From Selenomonadaceae bacterium UBA3796 (GTDB taxonomy: Bacteria > Bacillota > Negativicutes > Selenomonadales > Selenomonadaceae), in contig DFES01000121.1 in NCBI GenBank assembly GCA_002369175.1, positions 1 through 16,411 of the forward strand: DNA of 16,411 bases. The letters are read 5' to 3'. Shown in pieces: positions 1-8,429 of this stretch; the stretch's first letter is position 1; every line of letters starts with the position of its first letter. The notes under the pieces were generated by a model, which was not told where the DNA came from, searched no databases, and saw nothing but the letters and a program-made list of their open reading frames with translations. The position numbers and the translations under genes were made by a program.

Positions 1-79
1 TGAACGAGGTTTTACACTAGTATATCATCAAGACAAGGAAAACTCAATCACAGCCACCAAAAGCCCTCTTCTTCCTTCA

Positions 80-108
80 TTGACTTTCCATGGATTATTG
101 TTTACCAT
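80..108 (+). promoter_or_regulatory. Putative sigma-70 promoter of the jetABC operon
   Basis: TTGACT (80-85, 5 of 6 consensus) lies 17 bases before TACCAT (103-108, 4 of 6). A transcript starting near 115 would have a leader of about 37 bases ending in the AAAGGAGG ribosome site (132-139) ahead of jetA. Bases 1-79 are AT-rich and show no gene of their own, although the jetA frame stays open back to base 2. A dedicated promoter here argues that jetA is the first gene of its transcript. The call is by pattern only. Confidence 0.55.
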
Positions 109-151
109 AGGCACAGAAGGATTCTTTCTACAAAGGAGGCTTTTATCCCTT

Positions 152-1633
152 ATGGACGATATGGATTTTCGGCGCGTTGCCGAAATCTCTTACCTGAATG
201 CCGACAATACCTGGCGCTACCGCGCCATTGTGCGATTCTGCTTCAAGAAACATGAACACATGCAGACCTATGTCTACCCGGAGGACATCTATCATGAACT
301 GAAAAAGGATGCCCATTTCCAGAACTATACCTTCGAGCAGATGGAACAGGATCTCACCCAGCTCGTCGCATGGAAGAATCTCCAAGCCCATCAGGAAACC
401 GGCCGCGCCAAAACCATCGACGACTTCAAAAAGAAACGCTTCCGCTATCAGTGCACCCCCTACACCGTGGAAATTGAGCGCATGGTGGAAAAGCTGAAAT
501 CCATCGGTGAAGAATTCGGCGGCTCCCTGGAAACGACACAGTTTGACCGCATTCTGCGGACACTGCGGGAATTCCTTTTTCCCCAGTCCCCCTTGCCCGA
601 TGAGGAACTCAACCAAACCTGGCAGGATCTCCAGCATTATTTCCGCACCCTGGTACAGAATGCCTCCGACTATCTCGCCCATCTCAAGAGCGCCAAGGTG
701 GAAGAGCGGATGCAGACAACCGCCTTCATCCTTTATAAAGACAAATTCACACAATATTTGCAGACCTTTATCATCGGTCTCCAGCGCTCTGCCCAAAAAA
801 TGGAACACCTTTTCAAAAACAGCAGTCCGGAAAGGGAACATGCCCTTTTCCAGCGCCTGGCCGACTACCAGCTGACGATTCCCCGCCTCGGCGAGGAGAA
901 AAGCCGTGAAGCATATCTGGAGGATTTCCGCGAGCGTTTTGCGGTCATGCGTGAATGGTTCATAGGAACAAGCTACCGCGACAGCGAGCTGTCTTCCCTT
1001 TCCAAGGAAACCATCGAAACCATACGCCGTATTACGAAATTTGCCCAGCGTCTGGCCGAACAGAGGCAGGCAAGCAAGAGCCGCAAAGCGGATTATCTGC
1101 TCCTGGCGCGGTGGTTTTCCCAGACGGAGAAAAAGGAGGAGGCAGATAAACTCAGCGCCGCTGTTTTCGGTCCCTCCGGAGGACGCCACTTTCATGGAGA
1201 AACCCGGGAAAAAGAGGACAAGAACAGCCGCATCGAACTGGAACTCCCGACAACCATCGAGGTAAAGCCCCGTATCGCAAACTACCGGGAACGCGCGAAA
1301 CAGGTTCCGATCCGGGATCAGCAGGAGGCCAAGGAAGCCGCCCGAAAGCAGCATTTGGAGGAGCAGCAGCAGCTTGCCGATATGCTGGAAGGTCTCGTAT
1401 CCGATCACGTCATCGACTTCGCAAACCTCCCCCTCCTCACACGGGAAGCCCGCCAGGTACTTCTGGGCTGGGTTGCCCGCACCCTCCACCGGGAAAGCAT
1501 CCGCACGGAAACGGGTGCTGTCATACGCCTCCTGTGGGACAGGAAGGACACCCGCCGCATTCTCCTTACATGCGAGGACGGCAATTTCGAGATGCCGCCG
1601 ATGAAACTGCAAGTCTCTGACGGGAAAGGATGA
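152..1633 (+). CDS. jetA: Type II Wadjet protein JetA (DUF2397/TIGR02677 family)
   Basis: The product is 493 aa. The N-terminal region (about residues 6-130) carries the family pattern: YLNADNTWRYRAIVR near residues 14-28, then a LTQLVAWKNLQ stretch and RFRYQCTPYTVEIER. This looks like the winged-helix start of the DUF2397 proteins. The middle is helical and charged. The C-terminal part has the conserved VPIRDQQEAKEAARKQ segment and a terminal domain (LLGWVARTLHRES onwards). Family knowledge: in type II Wadjet, JetA is the kleisin-like (MukF/MksF-type) subunit bridging the SMC heads of JetC and holding JetB; with JetD the complex cleaves plasmid DNA. The ATG at 152 was chosen because AAAGGAGG (132-139) precedes it and the family homology starts within 6 residues. 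An in-frame TTG at 80 coincides with the promoter and has no ribosome site. The stop codon overlaps the jetB start (ATGA), suggesting translational coupling. Family assignment is from recalled motifs. Confidence 0.88.
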   Translation: MDDMDFRRVAEISYLNADNTWRYRAIVRFCFKKHEHMQTYVYPEDIYHELKKDAHFQNYTFEQMEQDLTQLVAWKNLQAHQETGRAKTIDDFKKKRFRYQCTPYTVEIERMVEKLKSIGEEFGGSLETTQFDRILRTLREFLFPQSPLPDEELNQTWQDLQHYFRTLVQNASDYLAHLKSAKVEERMQTTAFILYKDKFTQYLQTFIIGLQRSAQKMEHLFKNSSPEREHALFQRLADYQLTIPRLGEEKSREAYLEDFRERFAVMREWFIGTSYRDSELSSLSKETIETIRRITKFAQRLAEQRQASKSRKADYLLLARWFSQTEKKEEADKLSAAVFGPSGGRHFHGETREKEDKNSRIELELPTTIEVKPRIANYRERAKQVPIRDQQEAKEAARKQHLEEQQQLADMLEGLVSDHVIDFANLPLLTREARQVLLGWVARTLHRESIRTETGAVIRLLWDRKDTRRILLTCEDGNFEMPPMKLQVSDGKG

Positions 1634-2883
1634 ATGGATTTATTATGGAAGAAAGAGAAGAGCTTCGCCAAGCAGCGCAGCTTCTGATGGAAAACCGTTG
1701 GATTCTGCGCTCCCATATGCCGGAGGAGTACCTCCTGATTCGGCGCAACGAGAAGAAATTGCGCGCCTTTTTCCGCGAAAAATGCAACTGGTCCCTTTTG
1801 GTCACTGCGCGGTTCTACAAACTGGAAAAAATTCCCGCCACCCCCAAGCCCTTCATGGGCATCGAGAGCATGCAATCCCCGGAGGACTATGCCCTCCTTG
1901 CCTGCGTCATGGCCTTTTTGGAGGAATATGAAACCGGTGGACAGTTCCTGCTGGGCGATCTTGCAGAAGCTCTGCTTTCCTACTACCCCCAGGAGGATGC
2001 CGACCTCAGGCTCAAATGGGAGTCCTACAACTGGCGCAAAGCGCTCATCCGCATCCTGAATTTCCTCGCCGAGGAAAACATTCTCAAAATCGTGGATGAC
2101 GCCAGCGAAAACTTCATAAGTTCCGGCTTCACGGCAGATGGCATCATTGCGGGAGAAGCCCTCTACGAAGTCACGGCCATGTCCAGATACTTTCTTCGTT
2201 CCTTCCCAAAGGAGCTTCCATCCTACCACTCCCTGCAGGAACTCTGCGATGCGGATTTCGTCACCGACATCTCCGAGGAGGCCATGGGCACGCGCCAGCG
2301 CCGCAACCGCGTGTACCGGGAACTTCTCCTCTCGCCGGTATCCTACCGCACCGAAGAGACGGAACAGGATTTCACCTACCTGCGGAACATGGCTTCGCGC
2401 ATTGCCGCGGATTTAGAGGAGTGGTTTGACCTTGACCTGGAGCTTTACCAGGATACCGTTATGGCCGTCTCCCATGAAAGGAATACCTGGTTCCGCGACA
2501 TCTTCCCCGTACGGCTGAAAGGAAGCCATGACGTCATCCTCCACCTCTCCCACTGGCTCCGCACCCTTCCGAACTGGCAGGAGCGACAGCCCATGACCCC
2601 TGCCGAATGGCAGTCCCGACTGGAAACCTTCGCAGCGGCCACCCGGCATGGCTGGACCAAAGAGTTTAGGGAGATGAGCACGAAACGCCTCGCCGAGACC
2701 CTGCTGGATGAAATGCAGAGCTGGGGCATGGCGCAAACAGAAGAGGACGGCCTGATCCGCCTTCTCCCCGCTCTCTTCCGCGTCCAGGGATGCTATCCGG
2801 AACAATACAACGGAGAAGAACAGGATAAGAAACATTCCAAAGAAAAAACGAAACCAGGAATACAAGCAGCACGGGAGGCATAA
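1630..2883 (+). CDS. jetB: Type II Wadjet protein JetB (DUF2398/TIGR02678 family)
   Basis: The product is 417 aa. It matches the DUF2398 pattern: an N-terminal block of a conserved arginine-rich helix (EYLLIRRNEKKLRAFFREKCNW), a strand plus FYKLEKIPA, then a helical YALLACVMAFLEEYE block and GDLAEALLSYY. In Wadjet this is the MukE/MksE-like (KITE-type winged-helix) partner of the kleisin JetA. The order after jetA and before jetC is the canonical type II order. The start is ambiguous. ATG at 1630 overlaps the jetA stop but has its GGGAAAGG directly against it. A second in-frame ATG at 1645 (MEEREEL) lies 14 bases after AAAGGA and removes five residues. The last ~20 residues are a Lys/Glu/Gln-rich, probably disordered tail. 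The stop is three bases before jetC. Confidence 0.85.
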   Translation: MNGFIMEEREELRQAAQLLMENRWILRSHMPEEYLLIRRNEKKLRAFFREKCNWSLLVTARFYKLEKIPATPKPFMGIESMQSPEDYALLACVMAFLEEYETGGQFLLGDLAEALLSYYPQEDADLRLKWESYNWRKALIRILNFLAEENILKIVDDASENFISSGFTADGIIAGEALYEVTAMSRYFLRSFPKELPSYHSLQELCDADFVTDISEEAMGTRQRRNRVYRELLLSPVSYRTEETEQDFTYLRNMASRIAADLEEWFDLDLELYQDTVMAVSHERNTWFRDIFPVRLKGSHDVILHLSHWLRTLPNWQERQPMTPAEWQSRLETFAAATRHGWTKEFREMSTKRLAETLLDEMQSWGMAQTEEDGLIRLLPALFRVQGCYPEQYNGEEQDKKHSKEKTKPGIQAAREA

Positions 2884-2886
2884 GGA

Positions 2887-5800
2887 ATGACTGAGAACAG
2901 ATGGCAAGCCCACAGGGCCGGCATCTTAAACTATTGGTACTACGATGAAGCAGAATTCTATTTCTCCGGCGGTAGGCTGCTCCTCAGGGGCAGCAACGGC
3001 TCAGGGAAGTCCGTCACCATGCAGAGTCTCGTAACCGTCCTTCTGGATGGTGTAAAGCGGGCGGATCGCCTGGACAGTTTCGGATCTAAGTCCCGTACCA
3101 TGGACGACTATCTCCTGGGGGAAAAGGAAATCAGCGACTACGGTGAGCGCACGGGCTACTTGTACCTGGAATACAAACGGGAGGACAGCGACCAGTATGT
3201 AACCACGGGCATCGGACTCCATGCCAGGCGCGGCACCTCCAAAGTGGATTTTTGGGGCTTCCTGCTGCAGAACGGACGCCGCATCGGCAAGGATTTCTTC
3301 CTCTACAAGCTCACCAAAAATCCGGAGACAAATGCACAGCAGAAAGTTCCCCTGACTAGGCGGGAACTGGAAAACGCCATTGGCCAGGATGGGCGCGTGA
3401 CGACGGAACAGCGGGAATATATGGCAATGGTCAACCAGTATGTCTTCGGTTTTGAGGACATCGGGAAATACGAGGAGCTCATGAAGCTTCTCATCCAGCT
3501 CCGAAGTCCGAAACTCTCCCGGGATTTCAAGCCCAGTGTCATCTACGAGATCCTCAACGCCTCACTGCCCACTCTCTCCGATGATGACCTTCGTCCCTTG
3601 GCCGAAACCTTGGAGAACATGGAAAAAACCCGCCTCGTCATCGAGCAGTTGAAGCGCGAGCAGGGAGCCTTTGAAAGGATATGCCGTGCCTATACCGCCT
3701 ACAATGAGGGGGTTCTGGCAGAGCGCGCTCTGGCGGCGGCAGAATGCAAAAACGCCTTGGACAAGCTCGCCCGCAAGGAAGCGGAGCAAAAGGAACGCCA
3801 AACCTCCGCCCTCCACACCATCGAAGCCGCCCGGAGCCGCCAGCAGGAACTCACCGTTGAGGCCGCAGGACTCCGACAGGAGCAGGAAAACCTGAAGGAG
3901 CACGAGGCCTACAAGGCCGCCGCCAAAAGACAGGAAGCCCTGGATCTCTTGGAAAAGGAACGCGCCGACTACAACCGCAAGGAAGAACTGCTCCGCGAAA
4001 AACGCCGCCGCGAACTGTCCCTGCAGGAAAAACAGTCCACGGAAAAACAGCGCCTTTCCGGCATTGAGGCCGAGGCTTCTTCCCTGCTGTCAGAACTGGA
4101 AGAACTGGCAAAGCAGGCAGGTTTTTCCGAGCATGCCGCTCTGCAGCATGGCTTTTCCCTGTCCGATGAAAATGCGGAAGAGTATTTCCGCCTTTGGAGA
4201 GAAAAACGCCAAACCCACGGAAAGCACCTGCAGGCTCTTCAAAAAAGCTGTGGGCACTACGAGCAGGAAACGCAAAAAGCCCAGCAACTGGAACAGGAAC
4301 TGGGGGAAGAAAGCCGCCTGCTGGATCGCTGCCGCTACGAGCACGGACGACTCCTGGAACTTCTGGAGCAGGAGCGGGAAGCCCTTGTCAAGTCATTCTA
4401 CGAATGGAAAGCCGGCTGGGATGATCTCCTCCCCTTCGGGCAGGAACAGGAAATCCGCCTGGTCAGCAGCTTGCGCGGCCTCTATGAGGAGAATGACTGG
4501 CACGATGTCCGGGACGAAATCGACGGTTTGACGAGCGCACACCAGAGGGAGCTGGACTCCGCCATCGGTGCCATCCGTGCAAAGGTCAGGGAGCTTTCCG
4601 GCAAAATCAAAACCGTGGAAGAGGAGCTTTGCGCCCTGACGGAAACCCGGGAGGCCGAACCCGAATTGCCGTCTGCCTACCAGGAAGCCATGCAAGGACT
4701 GGAAAGCAAGGGCATTCCCTTCCTTCCCTTTTACGAGGCAACGGAATTCAAGCCCCAGGTCACCCCGGAAAGGAGGGAACGGCTGGAATCCGCCTTGCTG
4801 GATGCGGGAGTCTTGAACGCGCTCATCCTGGAAAGCAATGAAGCTTCTACAAACCTTCCGGAAGAAATGCGCGGCACAGTGCTTTTCAGCAGCGAACCCG
4901 CCATGCTCTCAGAGTCCCTTCTGGACTATCTGGAACCCGTCCCCGGCGACAGCGGCATTCTCAGGGAGCGCATCGAGGAAATCCTCCTGGGCATTGCCGT
5001 GAATGACAGCCTGTATCCCGCCACGGGAGGCATTTCCGTAAACATTGCCAAAGGCGCTTACTGTCTCGGCAACACCGCAGGCCGCGCCGCAGAACGCGAA
5101 AGCGCCCTCTTCATCGGCAGACAGGCAAGGGAAGACTTCCGCCGCCGGCAAATCGCGGCCAAGGAAGCAGAGCTTGCAGCGCTCAAAGAGGCTGCCGATG
5201 CCGCAAAGTCCGAGGAAGAGCGTCTTTTGGAGGAAAGCGACCAGCTTCATCTGGCACGTCGGAAATTTCCCTCAGGCGAGAACGTCCGCGAAGCCTATGA
5301 AGAGGCCAGAGCAAAGGCAAATGATATCGATCGCCAGCAAATACGCCTGCAGGAAAAGGACGAGAAAAAAAAGAAACTCACCCTTGCCCTTCGGGTGGAG
5401 CGCGCACAAATCCTGGAGCAGCGCGGCGAAACCACCATCCCCTTCTCTGCCGCCGCCTATGAGGAGGCTCTTCTGGCACTTGACGAGTACAGCGAGAATT
5501 GGAACAGCTTGACCATCCTGCAGACAAAATACCTCCATGCCGCAGAGCTCTTCCGCCAATACGAGCAGGAAATCGAATATGCGGCCAGGGAAGCGGACGA
5601 CCTGAAGGGAGAGCTGGTGGACAAGGAAATGTCCATGGCCCGGCTCGACAAGACCATCGAAGCGCTCACCCGCCAGCTTGCGGAAATGGATGCCTCCGCC
5701 ATCGAACGACGCATCGCTGAGATCACATCCCTTCTGGGCAGACTGCCGGAGGAAATGCAGCGCACTGCCAAAGAGCTTGGGCAGGCAGAGCGGGAAAAAG

Positions 5801-7050
5801 AATTTTTGGACGGCGAATTGGAACGCAGTTCCCGACGGAAAGCCGTCTTTCTCGAACTGCACAAGAAATGGCAGGAGCTTCTGGCGGCGGAACAGGAGCG
5901 CGGCTTCACCGGCCGGGAAAAGACGCCCCTGCGGGAAATCACCCAGGCTTGGAGGAGGAAAAAGGAAAAGGAGAATGTCACCCTCCGTACCCTTGCCCAA
6001 GGCGTGGAGAAGCAGTATGCCCTGCATCGCGACGAGATCGCGGAATACAGGTTCACCCTGATGGAATCCGTGGATGACATCGGTGTCCCGCCCGAGATCC
6101 ATCCCGATGATGAGGAGCTCTTCCTGCCCCGTTGGCAAACCCTTCAGGACTATGCCTCCCGTCAGCTGGCCATCACCGAAACAGGCGGCCAGCCCCTCAG
6201 CCCCTATGAACAGGCGGAATCCCTGAAGAACCATCTCGCAGAGCAGGAGAGCCTCCTCTCCGAGCAGGACAAGAAGATCTACCAGGAAATCATCCTGAAC
6301 AGCATCGGACGCACCATCAGCGACAAAATCTACTCCGCCGAGGACTGGATCAAGAAGATGAATCAGCTCATGGCAAAGAGCGAAACCTCCAGCGCCCTCC
6401 GGTTCCGCCTCGAATGGCGCCCTATTACGGGCAGCAACGACAACGAACTGGATACGGCGGAACTCGTGGAACTCCTTCACGGAGACCCTGAGCTCATGAA
6501 GGACGAGGACATGAAGAAACTGGAGCTGCACTTCTCTTCCCGCATCAAGCGCGCCCGGGAAGAGGCCGAATCCCTCGAAAAGGACGCAGAAGCCTTTCAG
6601 GCAACCGTCAGGAATCAGCTCGACTACCGCCAGTGGTTCCAGTTCCGCCTCTTCTATGACAAAGGGGAACAGATCCAGCGGCGGGAGCTCACGGATAAGG
6701 CATTCTTCCGCTTCAGCGGTGGAGAAAAGGCCATGGCCATGTATGTCCCCCTCTTCTCCGCCGCCTATTCCCGCTATCTCGATGCAGGAAAGGATGCCCC
6801 CCATCTCATCACACTGGATGAAGCCTTCGCCGGCGTGGATGAACAGAACATGCGGGACATGTTCCGCCTCGTGGAGCAGATGGGCTTCAACTACATCATG
6901 AATTCCCAGGCCATCTGGGGGGACTACGATGTAGTGCCCAGCCTCAACATCTACGAACTTCTCCGTCCCCTCAATGCGAACTACGTTTCCATCCTGGGCT
7001 ACCACTGGGATGGCAATACCCGCAGCATCATGACAGAGGAGCAGGGATAA
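2887..7050 (+). CDS. jetC: Type II Wadjet SMC-like ATPase JetC (TIGR02680 family)
   Basis: The product is 1387 aa, a full-length SMC/SbcC-like ATPase. The N-terminus (RWQAHRAGILNYWYYDEAEF) is typical of TIGR02680. Walker A is GSNGSGKS at residues 35-42. Long Glu/Lys/Gln/Arg-rich coiled-coil segments span roughly residues 250-595 and 755-1230. A globular hinge-like domain lies between them, at about residues 600-750. The C-terminal head holds the ABC signature FSGGEK (1276-1281), Walker B LITLDE (1307-1312) and the D-loop AGVDEQ just after. All nucleotide-binding motifs are intact, so ATPase function is likely. Family knowledge: JetC is the MukB-like motor that extrudes DNA loops and senses small circular plasmids, acting in the cytoplasm with JetA and JetB; cutting is done by JetD. 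GGGAGG (2873-2878) is well placed before the ATG. The C-terminus looks complete. A terminator begins at the base after the stop, and no jetD follows. Confidence 0.92.
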   Translation: MTENRWQAHRAGILNYWYYDEAEFYFSGGRLLLRGSNGSGKSVTMQSLVTVLLDGVKRADRLDSFGSKSRTMDDYLLGEKEISDYGERTGYLYLEYKREDSDQYVTTGIGLHARRGTSKVDFWGFLLQNGRRIGKDFFLYKLTKNPETNAQQKVPLTRRELENAIGQDGRVTTEQREYMAMVNQYVFGFEDIGKYEELMKLLIQLRSPKLSRDFKPSVIYEILNASLPTLSDDDLRPLAETLENMEKTRLVIEQLKREQGAFERICRAYTAYNEGVLAERALAAAECKNALDKLARKEAEQKERQTSALHTIEAARSRQQELTVEAAGLRQEQENLKEHEAYKAAAKRQEALDLLEKERADYNRKEELLREKRRRELSLQEKQSTEKQRLSGIEAEASSLLSELEELAKQAGFSEHAALQHGFSLSDENAEEYFRLWREKRQTHGKHLQALQKSCGHYEQETQKAQQLEQELGEESRLLDRCRYEHGRLLELLEQEREALVKSFYEWKAGWDDLLPFGQEQEIRLVSSLRGLYEENDWHDVRDEIDGLTSAHQRELDSAIGAIRAKVRELSGKIKTVEEELCALTETREAEPELPSAYQEAMQGLESKGIPFLPFYEATEFKPQVTPERRERLESALLDAGVLNALILESNEASTNLPEEMRGTVLFSSEPAMLSESLLDYLEPVPGDSGILRERIEEILLGIAVNDSLYPATGGISVNIAKGAYCLGNTAGRAAERESALFIGRQAREDFRRRQIAAKEAELAALKEAADAAKSEEERLLEESDQLHLARRKFPSGENVREAYEEARAKANDIDRQQIRLQEKDEKKKKLTLALRVERAQILEQRGETTIPFSAAAYEEALLALDEYSENWNSLTILQTKYLHAAELFRQYEQEIEYAAREADDLKGELVDKEMSMARLDKTIEALTRQLAEMDASAIERRIAEITSLLGRLPEEMQRTAKELGQAEREKEFLDGELERSSRRKAVFLELHKKWQELLAAEQERGFTGREKTPLREITQAWRRKKEKENVTLRTLAQGVEKQYALHRDEIAEYRFTLMESVDDIGVPPEIHPDDEELFLPRWQTLQDYASRQLAITETGGQPLSPYEQAESLKNHLAEQESLLSEQDKKIYQEIILNSIGRTISDKIYSAEDWIKKMNQLMAKSETSSALRFRLEWRPITGSNDNELDTAELVELLHGDPELMKDEDMKKLELHFSSRIKRAREEAESLEKDAEAFQATVRNQLDYRQWFQFRLFYDKGEQIQRRELTDKAFFRFSGGEKAMAMYVPLFSAAYSRYLDAGKDAPHLITLDEAFAGVDEQNMRDMFRLVEQMGFNYIMNSQAIWGDYDVVPSLNIYELLRPLNANYVSILGYHWDGNTRSIMTEEQG

Positions 7051-7101
7051 ATGCAAAGAAGCACCCCATCCATGAGGATTGGATGGGGTGCTTCTTTGCA
7101 T
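7051..7101. terminator. Bidirectional terminator hairpin between jetC and purA
   Basis: A perfect 21-bp inverted repeat (7051-7071 and 7081-7101) with a 9-base loop. The lower stem is A-rich on the left and T-rich on the right (CTTCTTT), so it can end transcripts from both directions: jetC on the + strand and purA on the - strand. It directly abuts the jetC stop codon and ends 26 bases from the purA stop. There is no separate T-tract outside the stem. Confidence 0.8.
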
Positions 7102-7127
7102 GAGGAACGCTTTTCCGTAAAATACCT

Positions 7128-8417
7128 TCAGGCAAACATATCCTTCGCCAGAATGATGGTCTGATCGCGGTTCGGGCCCACGGATACAATGCCGATGGCA
7201 ATATGGGTTGTCTCTGCCAGACGCTCCAGATACTTCTTCGCCTGCTCCGGCAGAGCATCGTAGTCGCGGATGCAACTGGTATCCGTCTTCCAGCCGGGGA
7301 AGGTCTCGTAGACCGGCTCCACTTCGGCAAGAACCTTGAGGGAGGCGGGCATGCCCGGCAGAAGCTCTCCCTTGTACCGATAACCTGTACACATCTTTAT
7401 CTCATCGAAGTCATCCAGGATATCCAGACGTGTAATCGCCATGTAATCTATTCCGGAGAGAAGTCCTGCATAGCGGACAACACAAGCATCCAGCCAGCCC
7501 GTGCGGCGGGGGCGCCCTGTTACGGTTCCGTACTCATGCCCCGCCTCACGGATCTTATCACCGACGGCTCCCAGCTGCTCCGTGGGGAAGGGGCCCTCCC
7601 CCACACGGGTGCAGTAAGCCTTCACCACGCCTACCACCTTGTCGATCTTCTTCGGCGCCACTCCCGTGCCGACGGCAACGCCGCCGGAAACCGGATGAGA
7701 CGCGGTGACGTAGGGGTAGGTGCCATAGTCAATATCCAGCATGGTCGCCTGGGCACCCTCGAAGAGAATCCTGCGGCCGGAGGCAATTTCCTCGTTCAGG
7801 AGGGTGATGGTATCGCAAACATACGGGCGGATGCGCTCGGCATAGCCAAGGTATTCCTCCAAAACATCCTCGTATTCCAGCGGCTCATGGTGATATATCG
7901 CCTGCAGCTCTTGGTTCTTCCGGGCAAGATTCGCCTTGAGCTTCCTGGCGAATTCCTCCTTGTCCATGAGATCGCATACGCGGATGCCGATGCGGTCATC
8001 CCGGTCCATATAACAGGGACCGATTCCCCTCTTTGTGGTGCCGATTTTCTCCTTGCCCCTGGCCTCATCCCCGATACCATCCATCAGGCGATGATAGGGC
8101 ATGACCACATGGGCCCGATCCGAAAGGCGGATCCCGGAAACATCAATGCCCCGCTTTTCCATGGCATCCATTTCCTGGAGCATAACCTCCGGATCCACAA
8201 CAACGCCATTGGCGATGATATTGTGCGTCCCCTTGTACAAAATCCCCGAGGGAAGCAGTCGAAGCTTGTACTCCTCCCCATGGACCGCCACGGTATGTCC
8301 GGCATTGCTGCCCCCTTGAAAGCGCACAACGGTTTCTGCCTGCTGGGCGAGGTAGTCAACAATCTTCCCCTTGCCCTCATCCCCCCACTGGGTACCTGTA
8401 ATTACTACGGTTGACAT
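7128..8417 (-). CDS. purA: Adenylosuccinate synthetase PurA
   Basis: The product is 429 aa, the usual bacterial length. It makes adenylosuccinate from IMP, aspartate and GTP, the first step from IMP to AMP, in the cytoplasm. Visible signatures are the N-terminal GTP-binding loop QWGDEGKGK (residues 10-18, catalytic Asp13), GGSNAGHTV with the catalytic His41, TTKRGIGPCY, the VTASHP segment and GRPRRTGWLD near the guanine-binding region. The ATG at 8417 is preceded by an AGGGGGA ribosome site that overlaps the end of purB. The gap to purB is only 12 bases, so the two are one operon and supply consecutive steps of AMP synthesis. The gene ends facing jetC across a shared terminator. Confidence 0.98.
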   Translation of the reverse strand: MSTVVITGTQWGDEGKGKIVDYLAQQAETVVRFQGGSNAGHTVAVHGEEYKLRLLPSGILYKGTHNIIANGVVVDPEVMLQEMDAMEKRGIDVSGIRLSDRAHVVMPYHRLMDGIGDEARGKEKIGTTKRGIGPCYMDRDDRIGIRVCDLMDKEEFARKLKANLARKNQELQAIYHHEPLEYEDVLEEYLGYAERIRPYVCDTITLLNEEIASGRRILFEGAQATMLDIDYGTYPYVTASHPVSGGVAVGTGVAPKKIDKVVGVVKAYCTRVGEGPFPTEQLGAVGDKIREAGHEYGTVTGRPRRTGWLDACVVRYAGLLSGIDYMAITRLDILDDFDEIKMCTGYRYKGELLPGMPASLKVLAEVEPVYETFPGWKTDTSCIRDYDALPEQAKKYLERLAETTHIAIGIVSVGPNRDQTIILAKDMFA

Positions 8418-8429
8418 GAGGATTCCCCC

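Noticed and set aside
80..151. 24-codon N-terminal extension of jetA from a TTG at 80
   Set aside because: No ribosome site precedes it, it overlaps the likely promoter, and the AAAGGAGG before the ATG at 152 fits better.
143..1612. Long open frame of 489 codons on the minus strand opposite jetA
   Set aside because: It mirrors the high GC third positions of jetA, has no family resemblance, and jetA has a ribosome site and clear family motifs.
152..7050. Reading the jet genes as a type I or type III Wadjet or a plain MukBEF
   Set aside because: The first gene shows DUF2397 and the second DUF2398 motifs, not the DUF3375/DUF4194 or DUF5716/DUF6063 pairs; JetC starts with the TIGR02680 pattern.
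5272..7392. 706-codon open frame on the minus strand opposite the 3' half of jetC and running into purA
   Set aside because: It crosses the terminator and parts of two recognised genes; its translation is low-complexity Gly/Leu/Phe-rich, typical of antisense shadow frames.
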